64,000 nt of DNA from Marinobacter halophilus (GTDB lineage Bacteria; Pseudomonadota; Gammaproteobacteria; Pseudomonadales; Oleiphilaceae), in contig NZ_PXNN01000003.1 of the NCBI RefSeq assembly GCF_003007685.1, positions 248,001 to 312,000 on the forward strand. Direction: 5' to 3'. Position 1 is the first letter of the stretch. The number at the start of each line of letters is the position of its first letter. The notes beneath the pieces are model-generated. The model was not told the origin of the DNA and made no database searches. It saw nothing but the letters and a program-made list of their open reading frames with translations. The position numbers and the translations under genes are program-made. Below, in pieces: positions 44,699 to 54,418 of this stretch.

Positions 44699-46168
44699 AT
44701 GCCGACACTGATGGTGCAGGGCACGACATCTGATGCCGGCAAAACCACAGTGGTGGCGGCCCTGTGCCGGTGGCTGGCGCGCCAGGGTGTGTCGGTAGCG
44801 CCATTCAAACCGCAGAACATGGCCTTGAACAGTGCGGTGACGGTGGATGGTGGTGAAATTGGCCGCTCCACCGCCCTGCAGGCACTGGCCTGCGGCCTGG
44901 AACCCCATAGCGACATGAACCCGGTATTGTTGAAACCCCAGAGTGACTGTGGCGCTCAGGTGATCCTGCGGGGGAAGGTCCATGGCAACATGGGTGCGCT
45001 GGACTACCATGCCTACAAAGCGGAAGCCATGGCCTCGGTCATGGCCAGCTGGCGAGCCCTGAGTGCCCGTTATGGTGTAATCATTGCCGAAGGTGCGGGC
45101 AGTCCGGCGGAGATCAACCTTCGTGCCAACGACATTGCCAACATGGGCTTTGCCGAAGCCGCTGATTGCCCGGTGTTGCTGGTGGGGGATATCGACAAGG
45201 GCGGGGTCTTCGCTCAATTGGTCGGCACCCTGGCGTTGATTTCAGACAGTGAGCGGGCGCGAACCGCGGGCTTTATCATCAATCGCTTCCGGGGCGACAT
45301 TGCGCTGCTGGAGCCGGGGCTGGACTGGCTGTCGAAACATACTGGCAAACCGGTGTATGGCGTACTGCCCTATCTGCACGGTTTGGTGATCGACTCCGAA
45401 GACAGTGTCGGCACCACCGGCACCCATGAACTGGGCGCGCTACGGGTGGTGGTTCCGGTGTTGCCCCGCATCAGCAACCACAATGATTTCGATCCCCTGC
45501 GGTTGCACCCGGGCGTGGATCTGATCTTTGTCGGCCCTGATGAGCCCATTCCACCGGCAGACCTGATTATCTTGCCCGGTAGCAAAAGCACCCGGCATGA
45601 TGTGCAGTGGCTGAAACAGCAGGGCTGGCCGGAGGCTATCCGCAAGCACCTGCGTTATGGCGGCAAGTTACTGGGCATCTGCGGCGGCTTCCAGATGCTT
45701 GGGCAGAGGGTGGATGACCCGGAGGGGTTGGAAGGTGAAGCTGGCAATACCGAGGGTCTAGGCCTGCTCGAGATGAGTACGCGCATGGTGCCGGGTAAAC
45801 AGCTCAGATACGTGCAGGGAACGCTTACATCCGATGTTTCTGGACCCGGCGTAACTGTGGTGATGAAAGGGTACGAGATGCATAACGGCGTCACTGAAGG
45901 CCCAGCGCTGGCCCGCCCTTACGCTGAGCTGGAGGTCGGTCCGGATGGTGCGGTCAGTGCCGACGGCCAAATGGCTGGTACTTATGTGCACGGGCTGTTC
46001 GATGAGCCCGCCGCTTGCGATACCCTTCTGGCCTGGGCCGGGCTCAGAGTGCAGGGAGCGCAGGCAGTGAACTACCAGAACCACCGGCAACAACAGCTTG
46101 ATCGATTGGCCGATCAGGTGGAGCAGTGCTTGGATACCGATCGGTTAAGGAGGCTGTTGCAGCTATGA
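44699..46168 (+). CDS. cobQ: Cobyric acid synthase
   Basis: Amidates side chains b, d, e and g of adenosylcobyrinate diamide. 489 residues with [20 protein letters not shown] at the start, [10 protein letters not shown], the [14 protein letters not shown] block, and a C-terminal glutaminase with [12 protein letters not shown] (Cys) and YVHGLFD (His). ATG at 44699 follows the cobO stop with no gap. The stop overlaps bluB by four bases. Confidence 0.95.
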   Translation: MPTLMVQGTTSDAGKTTVVAALCRWLARQGVSVAPFKPQNMALNSAVTVDGGEIGRSTALQALACGLEPHSDMNPVLLKPQSDCGAQVILRGKVHGNMGALDYHAYKAEAMASVMASWRALSARYGVIIAEGAGSPAEINLRANDIANMGFAEAADCPVLLVGDIDKGGVFAQLVGTLALISDSERARTAGFIINRFRGDIALLEPGLDWLSKHTGKPVYGVLPYLHGLVIDSEDSVGTTGTHELGALRVVVPVLPRISNHNDFDPLRLHPGVDLIFVGPDEPIPPADLIILPGSKSTRHDVQWLKQQGWPEAIRKHLRYGGKLLGICGGFQMLGQRVDDPEGLEGEAGNTEGLGLLEMSTRMVPGKQLRYVQGTLTSDVSGPGVTVVMKGYEMHNGVTEGPALARPYAELEVGPDGAVSADGQMAGTYVHGLFDEPAACDTLLAWAGLRVQGAQAVNYQNHRQQQLDRLADQVEQCLDTDRLRRLLQL

Positions 46169-46866
46169 ACAATCACAACGACCCATTCACCGAAGCCCAG
46201 CGTGAAGGCCTTTATCGGGCCATCTTCGAGCGCCGTGACGTGCGCTCCCAGTTTTTGTCGGACGGCATCCCGAATGATGTCCTGGCTCGCATTCTCAAGG
46301 CAGCCCATCACGCGCCTTCAGTGGGTTTCATGCAGCCGTGGGATTTTATCGTGATCGACAGCCCTGTGGTGCGTGAACAGGTGTTGGCCAGCTTCAACGA
46401 AGAAAACAACAGAGCCTCCGAAAACTACACTGGTGAGCGTCGGAAAGCATATCGAAATCTGAAATTACAGGGCATTCTGGAAAGCCCGATCAATCTCTGC
46501 ATCACCTGTGACCGATCCCGTGGCGGTCCCCATGTCCTGGGCCGAAACTCCGTGATGGAAATGGACCTGTTCAGCACCTGTCTGGCGGTGCAGAACCTCT
46601 GGTTGGCGGCACGGGCCGAAGGTATTGGCGTAGGGTGGGTCAGTATTCTGGACCAGACCCAACTGTCCGAAATCTTGCAACTGCCCGACGACGTATACCC
46701 GTTGGCGTATCTTTGCCTAGGCTACGTCAGCGAATTTCTGGAACATCCGGAATTGCAGACCAAAGGATGGCGTTCACGACTTCCGCTGGCGGAGCTGGTG
46801 CACGGTAATCGATGGGGCCTGCCGTTGGAGCATCAGGCGCTCAACAGGTATTTTAAAGAAGACTGA
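46165..46866 (+). CDS. bluB: 5,6-dimethylbenzimidazole synthase BluB
   Basis: Nitroreductase-fold enzyme that cuts reduced FMN with oxygen to make dimethylbenzimidazole, the lower ligand used by CobT. ~233 residues; RRDVRSQF at the start, [17 protein letters not shown] and [12 protein letters not shown] are diagnostic. ATG at 46165 has AAGGAGG upstream and overlaps cobQ (ATGA); the open frame to 46126 lies in cobQ. Its presence implies aerobic synthesis of true B12. Confidence 0.95.
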   Translation: MNNHNDPFTEAQREGLYRAIFERRDVRSQFLSDGIPNDVLARILKAAHHAPSVGFMQPWDFIVIDSPVVREQVLASFNEENNRASENYTGERRKAYRNLKLQGILESPINLCITCDRSRGGPHVLGRNSVMEMDLFSTCLAVQNLWLAARAEGIGVGWVSILDQTQLSEILQLPDDVYPLAYLCLGYVSEFLEHPELQTKGWRSRLPLAELVHGNRWGLPLEHQALNRYFKED

Positions 46867-46938
46867 AACGTGCGGTGTACGCGCGCTGTCTTTGGAGCAC
46901 CGGGACCCGATCCAGAGCTTTTTTGTTCAGGAGGTAAA

Positions 46939-47607
46939 ATGAAGTTCTCCGCGTTTTACGACCAGGCCGTATCCCGAAAAGGTGGTGAGCAGGCTCTGCG
47001 GTCCCTGCTGCCATCGGTGGTGGAGAAGCACCGCTTGGCTGAGATCAGCGATGATCGCTACTTGTCTGAGATGACGCGCTGCATTTTCAAGGCGGGTTTT
47101 GTCTGGAGGGTGATCGAGAACAAGTGGCCGGAATTTGAAGCGGCCTTTGAAGGCTTCGAGCCTGCGTATTGGCAGCAGGTGCCGCCGGAGGTGTTGGAGC
47201 AGCTCGCCAATGACGTACGAATTGTACGCAACATGCAGAAAATCCGGACAGTGCCCGAGAACGCGAGAATGCTGATGGATGTGGCGAAGGATCACGGGAG
47301 TTTTGGCAAATTCCTGGCGCAGTGGCCTTCAGAGCAGCAGGTTGGCCTGTTGTTGTACCTGAAACGGAACGGGGCCCGCCTGGGGGGCAACTCCGCCCAG
47401 TATTTTCTCCGTCGAATGGGCTGGGATGGCTTCATCATGTCGCACGATGTAGCCACAGCACTGACGCGCGCCGGCATTCTGGATGCTTCCCCGGCGAGCA
47501 AAAAGGGGTTGAATCAGGCCCAGGATGCTTTCAACTGCTGGCATAGGGAAACAGGGCTCCCGATCAGTCATCTGTCCCGCATCGTGTCATTTACGGTGGA
47601 TAACTGA
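46939..47607 (+). CDS. Tag-like DNA glycosylase homologue (HhH-GPD)
   Basis: A 222-residue protein resembling DNA-3-methyladenine glycosylase I: KAGFVWRVIENKWPEFEAAF and FEPAYWQQVPPEVLEQLAND track E. coli Tag helices, and IVRNMQKIRTVPENARML follows. The N-terminal zinc cysteine and the active-site glutamate region of E. coli Tag are not clearly kept (RCIFKAGFVW where Tag has LEGQQAGLSW), so activity may differ. AGGAGG precedes ATG at 46939. It lies inside the cobalamin cluster between bluB and the convergent cobS without an obvious link. Confidence 0.75.
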   Translation: MKFSAFYDQAVSRKGGEQALRSLLPSVVEKHRLAEISDDRYLSEMTRCIFKAGFVWRVIENKWPEFEAAFEGFEPAYWQQVPPEVLEQLANDVRIVRNMQKIRTVPENARMLMDVAKDHGSFGKFLAQWPSEQQVGLLLYLKRNGARLGGNSAQYFLRRMGWDGFIMSHDVATALTRAGILDASPASKKGLNQAQDAFNCWHRETGLPISHLSRIVSFTVDN

Positions 47608-47615
47608 CTCGGGGT

Positions 47616-48392
47616 TCATAGAAAAAGTAGCAGAACCAATTCACTGAGTATCACGCTGGCGCCCAAAGCATCGCCGGTGTAGCCGCCCAGTTGTTGTCTC
47701 AGGTAGGCACCCCAGCAGAAGGCTGTCAGGATGACTGCAGATAACGCCCCGGCGAATAACAGTGGGTGCCAGAACGACATCGCCGCAGCAACCATCAGAG
47801 TGAACCCTACCGCCACCAGCAAACGTTGCCGTGAAAAACCATCGGCGACCGGCTTGGATTTGCTGTTACTAGCGTCGGTAACATAGTTCAGCGTAGCCAT
47901 CAGTAATAGTGGCGTCAGCCTGCTGATGGACGGCGCTACCAGCAGGGCCAGCCAGATGGTGTCAGCTTCTGCGAGTAAGGTTACTTTCAGCAACAAGGCC
48001 ATCGTCAGGGCCGCTGCCCCGTAAGTCCCTATACGGCTGTCTTTCATGATGGCTAGCCGTTTTTCTACCGTGTAACCACCCCCAAGCGCATCGATACTGT
48101 CGGCGAGACCGTCCTCATGGAATGCGCCGGTTACGAACAGGTGCAGGATAACCACCAGAATGATGGCCACAACTGAGCTGAAGGCCAGCGCAAGCAGGCC
48201 ATAGGTCAGTGCGTAAAAAGCGCCAAGTAACAGCCCCACCAACGGAAAGTACAGGCTGCTCTGGTTCATCAGACGCTGTGAGTAATCGATTCGAACCAGC
48301 ATCGGAATGCGGGTCAGAAACCCGACAGACAACCAGAATGCCTGCCACTCAAGTTTGAGTTTTTGCTTTGGGAACACCTGGAAATACTCCAT
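47616..48392 (-). CDS. cobS: Cobalamin (5'-phosphate) synthase CobS
   Basis: Inner-membrane enzyme that joins GDP-cobinamide with alpha-ribazole, closing the pathway. ~258 residues with several hydrophobic segments. The conserved acidic motif GAFHEDGLADSIDALGGG and FLTRIPM near the N-terminus are diagnostic. Start is uncertain: ATG at 48392 or, in the same frame, 48434; neither has a good ribosome binding site. It faces the Tag-like gene with an 8-base gap. Confidence 0.92.
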   Translation of the reverse strand: MEYFQVFPKQKLKLEWQAFWLSVGFLTRIPMLVRIDYSQRLMNQSSLYFPLVGLLLGAFYALTYGLLALAFSSVVAIILVVILHLFVTGAFHEDGLADSIDALGGGYTVEKRLAIMKDSRIGTYGAAALTMALLLKVTLLAEADTIWLALLVAPSISRLTPLLLMATLNYVTDASNSKSKPVADGFSRQRLLVAVGFTLMVAAAMSFWHPLLFAGALSAVILTAFCWGAYLRQQLGGYTGDALGASVILSELVLLLFL

Positions 48393-48639
48393 CAGGGTGG
48401 AACACCGTATTGTAACGAATGTGATCTCGGGCATCAGGGAATCGTTGGAAGTCGATTGATAAGATATATGAGGTCCCCGTCCCGGTAAGCTACACTTTGA
48501 AAAAGAGAGCGGAACGCTTCAGCAGGGAGACACGCCATTTATGGCAAGCAAGTTCAATGGCAGGCCCCAGGGTGATTTGTCTGTCTCGTTTTTTCATAAA
48601 CTGGCCTCTGGCTAGCCCGGCGTCCTGTGTACCTACGGG

Positions 48640-48852
48640 GTGTGTGCAGACCAAAAGCACCACTGTTATCCGTTTAGCATTGATCAGGTTCAGGGCGGCT
48701 TCCAGCGGCTGATAGCCCGATTGCCGACCGAGTTCATCAATCTTGCCTTCGGCACCATTGATGAATGTCTCGATGAACTACTCTCTTCAATCAGCAACTT
48801 CTTTGACGTTGACCGGGCTTACGTCTATGCATCGGGGTTATCGCGCATATAA
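48640..48852 (+). pseudogene. Remnant of a GAF-domain sensor protein
   Basis: In the 545-base gap between cobS and the hydrolase gene, one frame reads GFQRLIARLPTEFINLAFG and then ISNFFDVDRAYVYA, which looks like the linker and first strand of a GAF sensor domain found in many kinases and cyclases. It stops at once (48850-48852) without the rest of the fold. No full copy is nearby, so this is likely the 5' end left after deletion. The rest of the gap shows no other coding signal; an AT-rich promoter-like stretch ends it. Confidence 0.5.
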
Positions 48853-48871
48853 GAAAACAGCATTTCACCTC

Positions 48872-48888
48872 ATATTACGATCTAGTAT
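48872..48888. promoter_or_regulatory. AT-rich imperfect dyad before the hydrolase gene
   Basis: ATATTA-CGATC-TAGTAT is an imperfect inverted repeat (5 of 6 pairs) about 50 bases before the hydrolase start, next to a TAGAAT -10-like box (48894-48899). BigR/ArsR-type repressors of persulfide dioxygenase operons bind AT-rich dyads, but no regulator gene is adjacent here. Confidence 0.3.
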
Positions 48889-48936
48889 ATCCTTAGAATT
48901 AAATTCAAGGAATTGGCGACATCAGAGGTGATTACT

Positions 48937-49803
48937 GTGACCCAGCCCATCGTTCAACATTTCTTCGACGAACCCACCAACACGTTCAGTTACGTTGTTC
49001 GTGACCCGAACAGTCAGGCCTGTGCGATTCTGGATTCGGTTCTGGATTTTGATTACGCTGCCGGCAGCACCGATGTCCGTTCGGCTGATGAGATCATTCA
49101 GTACGTTCAGGATAATAACCTGAACGTCGAGTGGATTCTGGAAACGCACGTACATGCGGATCACTTGTCAGCCGCGCCCTACCTGCATGAAAAACTGGGC
49201 GGCAAAACCGGCATCGGCGCCCGCATTACCGACGTCCAGGAGATTTTCGGTAAAGCTTTCAACGCCGGCACCGAGTTTGCCCGGGATGGCAGCCAGTTCG
49301 ACCAGCTTTTTGAGGAAGGCAACACCTTCACCATCGGCAACCTGGAGGGCCGGGTGCTGCATACTCCTGGCCACACCCCGGCGTGCCTGACTTACGTGAT
49401 CGATGATGCGGCGTTTGTCGGCGACACCCTGTTCATGCCGGATTACGGCACCGCTCGCTGTGATTTTCCCGGTGGCGATGCCCGGGTGCTGTACCGTTCG
49501 ATCCAGAAAGTGCTGGCGCTGCCCGCAGACACCCGTATTTTCCTGTGCCACGACTACAAGGCACCGGGCCGGGATGAGTATCATCACATGACCACGGTAG
49601 CCGAGCAGCGTGAGGCCAATGTGCATGTGCATGAAGGCATTTCCGAGGACGAGTTCGTCAAGATGCGCACCGAACGGGATGCCACGCTTGATATGCCCCG
49701 GCTGATTCTGCCCTCGGTTCAGGTCAATATGCGCGCCGGCCATATGCCGCCCGCAGAGGATAACGGCCAGGTGTACCTGAAAGTTCCGATCGACCTGTTC
49801 TGA
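48937..49803 (+). CDS. MBL-fold hydrolase, persulfide dioxygenase-like
   Basis: Metallo-beta-lactamase-fold protein of the ETHE1/Blh class, ~288 residues. Metal ligands: ETHVHADHLSA, HTPGHTPAC, VGDTLFMPDYGTARCDFPGG and LCHDYKAPGRDE. The DYGTARCDFPGG stretch is typical of persulfide dioxygenases, which oxidise glutathione persulfide to sulfite. GTG at 48937 is preferred (AGAGG nine bases upstream); TTG at 48913 and GTG at 48928 are in frame. A SulP transporter follows after seven bases, suggesting sulfur-oxyanion handling. Confidence 0.88.
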   Translation: MTQPIVQHFFDEPTNTFSYVVRDPNSQACAILDSVLDFDYAAGSTDVRSADEIIQYVQDNNLNVEWILETHVHADHLSAAPYLHEKLGGKTGIGARITDVQEIFGKAFNAGTEFARDGSQFDQLFEEGNTFTIGNLEGRVLHTPGHTPACLTYVIDDAAFVGDTLFMPDYGTARCDFPGGDARVLYRSIQKVLALPADTRIFLCHDYKAPGRDEYHHMTTVAEQREANVHVHEGISEDEFVKMRTERDATLDMPRLILPSVQVNMRAGHMPPAEDNGQVYLKVPIDLF

Positions 49804-49810
49804 GCCGGGT

Positions 49811-51532
49811 ATGAACCTGAAACGTTATTTGCCTATTCTTCAGTGGGCACCGCAATACCATCGCGGTCAGGTGACCAGTGATCTGATCGCGGCGGTGATT
49901 GTCACCGTGATGCTGATTCCGCAATCGCTGGCCTATGCGTTGCTGGCGGGCTTGCCGGCGCAAGTGGGGCTCTATGCCAGTATCTTGCCGTTGGTAGTCT
50001 ATGCGGTGTTTGGCACCAGCCGTACCCTCTCGGTGGGCCCGGTGGCGGTTGTGTCCCTGATGACAGCGGCGGCTCTGGCGCCGTTGGCGGAAGTAGGTAC
50101 CGCCGAATATATTGCCGGCGCCATTCTGATTGCGGTGATGTCGGGTCTGATGCTGACGGTCATGGGGCTTCTGAAACTCGGTTTCATGGCCAACTTTCTC
50201 AGCCACCCGGTGATCTCGGGCTTTATTACCGCCTCGGGCATTGTGATCGCGGCCAGTCAGCTCAAGCATCTGTTCGGGGTCCAGTCTTCCGGGCACAACC
50301 TGCTGGACATCGGGGCTTCGTTTCTCACGTCTTTACCCAGCACCAACGTGCCGACGCTGTTTGTGGGGTTGGGCGCGCTGTTGTTCCTGTTGTGGTCCCG
50401 GCGTTTTCTCAAGCCGCTGCTGAAAAGACTGGGACTGGCGGAGCGCAGTGCCGACATTTTCACCAAAACCGCGCCTATTCTGGCCGTGCTGTTGACCACC
50501 CTGCTGGCCTGGCTGCTGCGGTTGGATGAGCAGGGTGTGCGCCTGGTCGGCGCAGTGCCTTCGGGTCTGCCAGTGTTCACCATGCCCAGCCTGGAACCGT
50601 CACTGTGGTCGCAGCTGGCGGTCAGCGCGTTGCTGATCAGTGTGGTGGGCTTTGTTGAATCGGTGTCGGTCGGTCAGACCCTGGCCGCCAAGCGCCGTCA
50701 GCGTATTGACCCGGACCAGGAGCTGATTGGTCTGGGTACTGCCAACCTCAGTTCCGGTTTGTCTGGCGGCATGCCGGTCACCGGTGGCTTTTCACGCTCG
50801 GTGGTAAATTTTGATGCCGGTGCCGAAACCCCGGCGGCCGGTGCCTACGCAGCGGTCGGTATTGCCTTGGCCACGCTTTTCCTGACGCCGGCCATTGCCT
50901 GGCTGCCCCAGGCTACTCTGGCCGCCACCATCATCGTTGCGGTCGCCACCTTGATTGATTTCCCGGCGCTGGGCCGGACCTTCCGCTATTCCCGCACCGA
51001 TTTCGGCGCCATGCTCGCGACCATCGTGTTGACCCTGATTCACAGTGTTGAGGCGGGCATTATCGCCGGCGTGTTGTTGTCCATCGGTTTGTTCCTGTAC
51101 CGCACCAGCCGGCCTCACAGCGCGGTGGTGGGACGTGTGCCGGGCACCGAGCATTTCCGTAACGTGCTGCGGCACGATGTCGAGCTGTGCCCGAAAGTCA
51201 CGTTTTTGCGGGTGGACGAGAGCCTGTACTTTGCCAATGCCCGTTTTCTCGAAGAAAGGGTGATGGATTTGATTACCCGGGAGCCGGAGCTGACCGATCT
51301 GGTGCTGGTGTGCCCGGCGGTGAACCTGGTGGATGCTTCGGCGCTGGAAAGCCTGGAAACGATCAATGATCGCCTTCAGGACGCAGGCGTACGATTGCAT
51401 CTGTCGGAAGTCAAAGGCCCGGTGATGGATCGGCTGAAAGGAACCGAATTCCTGCACCATCTTGGCGGTGAGGTGTACCTGAGTACCTTTGAGGCCTGGC
51501 GTTCGTTGACCGGAAAAACCTTGCTGGAGTGA
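49811..51532 (+). CDS. SulP family anion transporter with STAS domain
   Basis: A 573-residue inner-membrane transporter: about twelve hydrophobic segments (~1-410) and a cytoplasmic STAS domain (~440-560). LIPQSLAYALLAGLPAQVGL, FGTSRTLSVGPVAVVSLM and GGMPVTGGFSRSVVNFDAGA are SulP hallmarks. Members carry sulfate, bicarbonate or other anions; the hydrolase seven bases upstream hints at sulfite or sulfate. The STAS part has VDESLYFANARFLEERV. Confidence 0.93.
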   Translation: MNLKRYLPILQWAPQYHRGQVTSDLIAAVIVTVMLIPQSLAYALLAGLPAQVGLYASILPLVVYAVFGTSRTLSVGPVAVVSLMTAAALAPLAEVGTAEYIAGAILIAVMSGLMLTVMGLLKLGFMANFLSHPVISGFITASGIVIAASQLKHLFGVQSSGHNLLDIGASFLTSLPSTNVPTLFVGLGALLFLLWSRRFLKPLLKRLGLAERSADIFTKTAPILAVLLTTLLAWLLRLDEQGVRLVGAVPSGLPVFTMPSLEPSLWSQLAVSALLISVVGFVESVSVGQTLAAKRRQRIDPDQELIGLGTANLSSGLSGGMPVTGGFSRSVVNFDAGAETPAAGAYAAVGIALATLFLTPAIAWLPQATLAATIIVAVATLIDFPALGRTFRYSRTDFGAMLATIVLTLIHSVEAGIIAGVLLSIGLFLYRTSRPHSAVVGRVPGTEHFRNVLRHDVELCPKVTFLRVDESLYFANARFLEERVMDLITREPELTDLVLVCPAVNLVDASALESLETINDRLQDAGVRLHLSEVKGPVMDRLKGTEFLHHLGGEVYLSTFEAWRSLTGKTLLE

Positions 51533-51625
51533 TCCAGACAATGTGATCCCGTTGACCGGAACAAGGGTATGTGTAAAAACTGCCTTTTGGGCTGTGGCTA
51601 TCGTCAACCGGTGACTCTGATGGGA

Positions 51626-52279
51626 ATGACCGAAAACCTGCTTTCAACCAGTCAATGGCTGTTGACCGCCGTTGTCTTCGGGCTGGTATTGCTTGCGGCA
51701 GTGCGAACGGTTGACTGGCGTGCCTTCCGCAAGGATCAGTCGCTGCAGCACTCGGTGTTCGGGGCCGCGGTCGTTCTTGGCTTTGTCTGGCAGCTCCGGG
51801 CAGGCATATCCCCGGGGCTTGCCATCCATATCTTTGGTATCACCGTGATCACGCTGATGCTGGGCTGGGCATTAGCGGTGCTCAGTGGACTGTTGGCGCT
51901 GGTGATCACCGTGATCACTGGTCGGGAACCGTTAATCATGTTTGCCGCCAATGGTTTGGTCACGGTGATGGTGCCGGCACTGGTCACTCACGCCATCATG
52001 CTGTGGGAGCGAAGGCGCGACTTCCGGAGTTTCTTTGCCTACATCTTCTTTTGCGGTTTTTTTGGCGCCGGCCTTTCGGTAGCGATTGCCGGATTGGTGA
52101 TGTGCCTGCTGTTGTGGACCAATGGCATCTACAGCTTTGACGAGCTGGTTTACGACTATCTGAGTTACCTGCCGCTGTTCATGATTCCTGAAGGCTTCGT
52201 CAACGGCGCCCTTGTGACCGGCTTGATGGTGTTCCATCCGGACCGGCTCAGCACGCTCGACCAACGACGCTATCGTTAA
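51626..52279 (+). CDS. CbiM-like/ECF-type membrane protein
   Basis: A ~217-residue membrane protein with six or seven hydrophobic segments. GISPGLAIHIFGITVITLML, FAANGLVTVMVPALVTHAIM and SYLPLFMIPEGFVNGALVTG resemble the energy-coupling-factor permease group related to CbiM, often linked to metal uptake. No ATPase or T-component gene is adjacent. The start is unsure: ATG at 51626 fits the usual short N-terminus, while 51620 and 51569 are in frame; the longest form would add a Cys-rich stretch not expected in the family. Confidence 0.75.
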   Translation: MTENLLSTSQWLLTAVVFGLVLLAAVRTVDWRAFRKDQSLQHSVFGAAVVLGFVWQLRAGISPGLAIHIFGITVITLMLGWALAVLSGLLALVITVITGREPLIMFAANGLVTVMVPALVTHAIMLWERRRDFRSFFAYIFFCGFFGAGLSVAIAGLVMCLLLWTNGIYSFDELVYDYLSYLPLFMIPEGFVNGALVTGLMVFHPDRLSTLDQRRYR

Positions 52280-52288
52280 GTCGGTTAT

Positions 52289-54418
52289 TCAGGTAGCAGC
52301 ACCTTGTTCTGCTGTGTCCAAAAGCTCCGGTAATCTCTTGTTGCGACTCACTGTGTCGCGCCACTTGTCCAGCCAGGGCAGGACCGAACTGGCTGGCATC
52401 GGGCGCGCGATTCCATAACCCTGGATCAGATTGCAGCCCATGCTTTTCAAAGCATTGGCGTGTGCAGTGGTTTCCACGCCTTCGGCGAGCACCGGGTGGT
52501 CAAAACGTTGGGCCAGGAAGATCACGCTCTCGACAATGGCCTGGTCATTGCTGTCCGTCAGCATATTGCGGACAAAACTCTGGTCGATCTTGATCACGTC
52601 TACGGGCAGTGTACGCAGGTAGGTCAGTGACGAAAACCCGGTGCCGAAATCGTCCAATGCCACCTGTAACCCCAGAGCCCGACAGCGAGCCAGAACATTG
52701 CTGGCACGTTTGGTGTCCTCCAGGGCGGTCGACTCCAGTACCTCCAGGGTAATCAGGCTGGGACTGACTTCCCGGTGGCTGTGCAGGTAGCTTTCCAGGT
52801 AGTCCGCAAAGCTTCGGTCCATCAGATGGGGCGCGCTGATGTTGATGCTCACCGCCATCGCCTCGCCGGCTTCACGCCACCGGTTCATCTGATGAATGGC
52901 TTCTTTCAGAACCCATTGTCCCAGGGGAATTTCCAGGTGACTGTTTTCCACTGCGGGCAGGAAGGCCGCAGGTGATAGCAGGCCCTTTTGGGGGTGATTC
53001 CAGCGAATCAGTGCCTCAAAGCCGACGACTTCACTGTTGGCCATGCGAACCTGTGGCTGGAAGTACAATGAGAACTCTTCGTTCTCCAGTGCCCTGGATA
53101 TTTCCACCAATTGATTCCGGCGTTGCCTGCGGTGGGCGTCCAGTCCCGGATCAAATATGTGGAACTGGTTGCGGCCTTTTTCTTTGGCGGCGTACATGGC
53201 CTGGTCAGCATGGCGAATCAGACCTTCGGCATCGGTGTCGTCCTCCGGGTATAGGGTCACGCCCAGGCTGGCGGTGATTCGGAGGGTTTTATCGTGAACA
53301 TCCAAGGGTTCGCTGACGGTCGTAAGGATGCGTTGATACACCGATTCTGATTCATCGCCCTGCAACAGCAGCACAAATTCATCACCACCAATACGGGCCA
53401 CGGTATCGCCGCTGCGAAGAGCTTTGGTCAGGCGTTCCGCGGTTGCACGCAGGGCCTGATCGCCCACTTCGTGGCCGAGTTCGTCATTGATCGATTTAAA
53501 ACCGTCCAGATCGAGATAGCAGATCGAAATCTGCCTTTTCTGGCGAGTGGCATGTTGCCGGGCTGATCGCAGCCGCTCTTCCAGTAATTGCCGGTTGGGC
53601 AAACCCGTCAGGTCATCGTAATTGGCGGCCCGGTCCAGCTCTTTGGCGTGATTTTTCAGGGCGGTGATGTCGGTAAAGGCAGCGACATGAAAGTAACTGC
53701 CAGGCTCGTCCAGGTGCACCCGGCTGATCGAGAGTAGTTCGGCGTATTCTTCACCGTTTTTGCGACGGTTCCAGACTTCGCCGCGCCAGTGGTCGGTTTT
53801 TTCGATGGAGGTCCACATGGAGCGGTAGTAATCGCGGGAATGGCGACCTGAACTCAGGATGGACGGGTTCAGACCGAGAACTTCCTGACGAGCGTAACCA
53901 GTGATTTTGGAGAATGACGGGTTGACATCAATGATCCGGTTGGAGGGGTCGGTAATGATGATGGCTTCGTGGCTACGATCAAAAACGCTGGCGGCGATTC
54001 GCAGGCCGCGCTCGCTGTGTTTGCGGTCCGAGATGTTGGTCTGGATAACGACAAAACCCGGCTCTACGCCTTCATCGGCTCCGATCGGCATGCAATAGGT
54101 GTGCACCCAATAAGGGGTGCCGTCTGCCGTATAGTTAAGCAGGTCTTCCTCAAACACTTCACCGCGGTGCAGGTGTTGGCAAATACGCAGGACCGTCTCG
54201 GTATCGGTGTCCGGACCGTGGAGAAAGTCGCCCGGCTGCCGGCCGACGATGGTGTCGAGCGAATAACCGGTGTGGTTTTCAAAAGCCAGGTTCGCCCATT
54301 CAATGCACCCTGCAGCGTCCAGAATCATGACCATATTGCGAGTGGCGGTGGCGATCAGCGCCAGTCGATTGGGATCTATGCCAAGCGGTGGCTGAATCTG
54401 TTCCGGTGCTTTCGGCAT
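52289..54418 (-). CDS. PAS-PAS-GGDEF-EAL protein
   Basis: Cytoplasmic c-di-GMP enzyme of 709 residues. Two PAS domains (~15-130 and ~140-260) precede GGDEF (~270-430, RIGGDEFVLLL intact) and EAL (~440-695, EALIRWNHP, INISAPHL, DDFGTGFSSL, AEGVET intact). Both activities look possible. The first PAS is LOV-like in layout (PGDFLHGPDTD) but lacks the LOV cysteine. The 258-base region before its start contains three inverted repeats. It converges on the CbiM-like gene. Confidence 0.92.
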   Translation of the reverse strand: MPKAPEQIQPPLGIDPNRLALIATATRNMVMILDAAGCIEWANLAFENHTGYSLDTIVGRQPGDFLHGPDTDTETVLRICQHLHRGEVFEEDLLNYTADGTPYWVHTYCMPIGADEGVEPGFVVIQTNISDRKHSERGLRIAASVFDRSHEAIIITDPSNRIIDVNPSFSKITGYARQEVLGLNPSILSSGRHSRDYYRSMWTSIEKTDHWRGEVWNRRKNGEEYAELLSISRVHLDEPGSYFHVAAFTDITALKNHAKELDRAANYDDLTGLPNRQLLEERLRSARQHATRQKRQISICYLDLDGFKSINDELGHEVGDQALRATAERLTKALRSGDTVARIGGDEFVLLLQGDESESVYQRILTTVSEPLDVHDKTLRITASLGVTLYPEDDTDAEGLIRHADQAMYAAKEKGRNQFHIFDPGLDAHRRQRRNQLVEISRALENEEFSLYFQPQVRMANSEVVGFEALIRWNHPQKGLLSPAAFLPAVENSHLEIPLGQWVLKEAIHQMNRWREAGEAMAVSINISAPHLMDRSFADYLESYLHSHREVSPSLITLEVLESTALEDTKRASNVLARCRALGLQVALDDFGTGFSSLTYLRTLPVDVIKIDQSFVRNMLTDSNDQAIVESVIFLAQRFDHPVLAEGVETTAHANALKSMGCNLIQGYGIARPMPASSVLPWLDKWRDTVSRNKRLPELLDTAEQGAAT

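Noticed and set aside
52289-54418. Possible LOV domain in the first PAS of the GGDEF-EAL protein
   Set aside because: The motif region has GRQPGDFLHG: the photo-active cysteine is missing, so it is listed as plain PAS.
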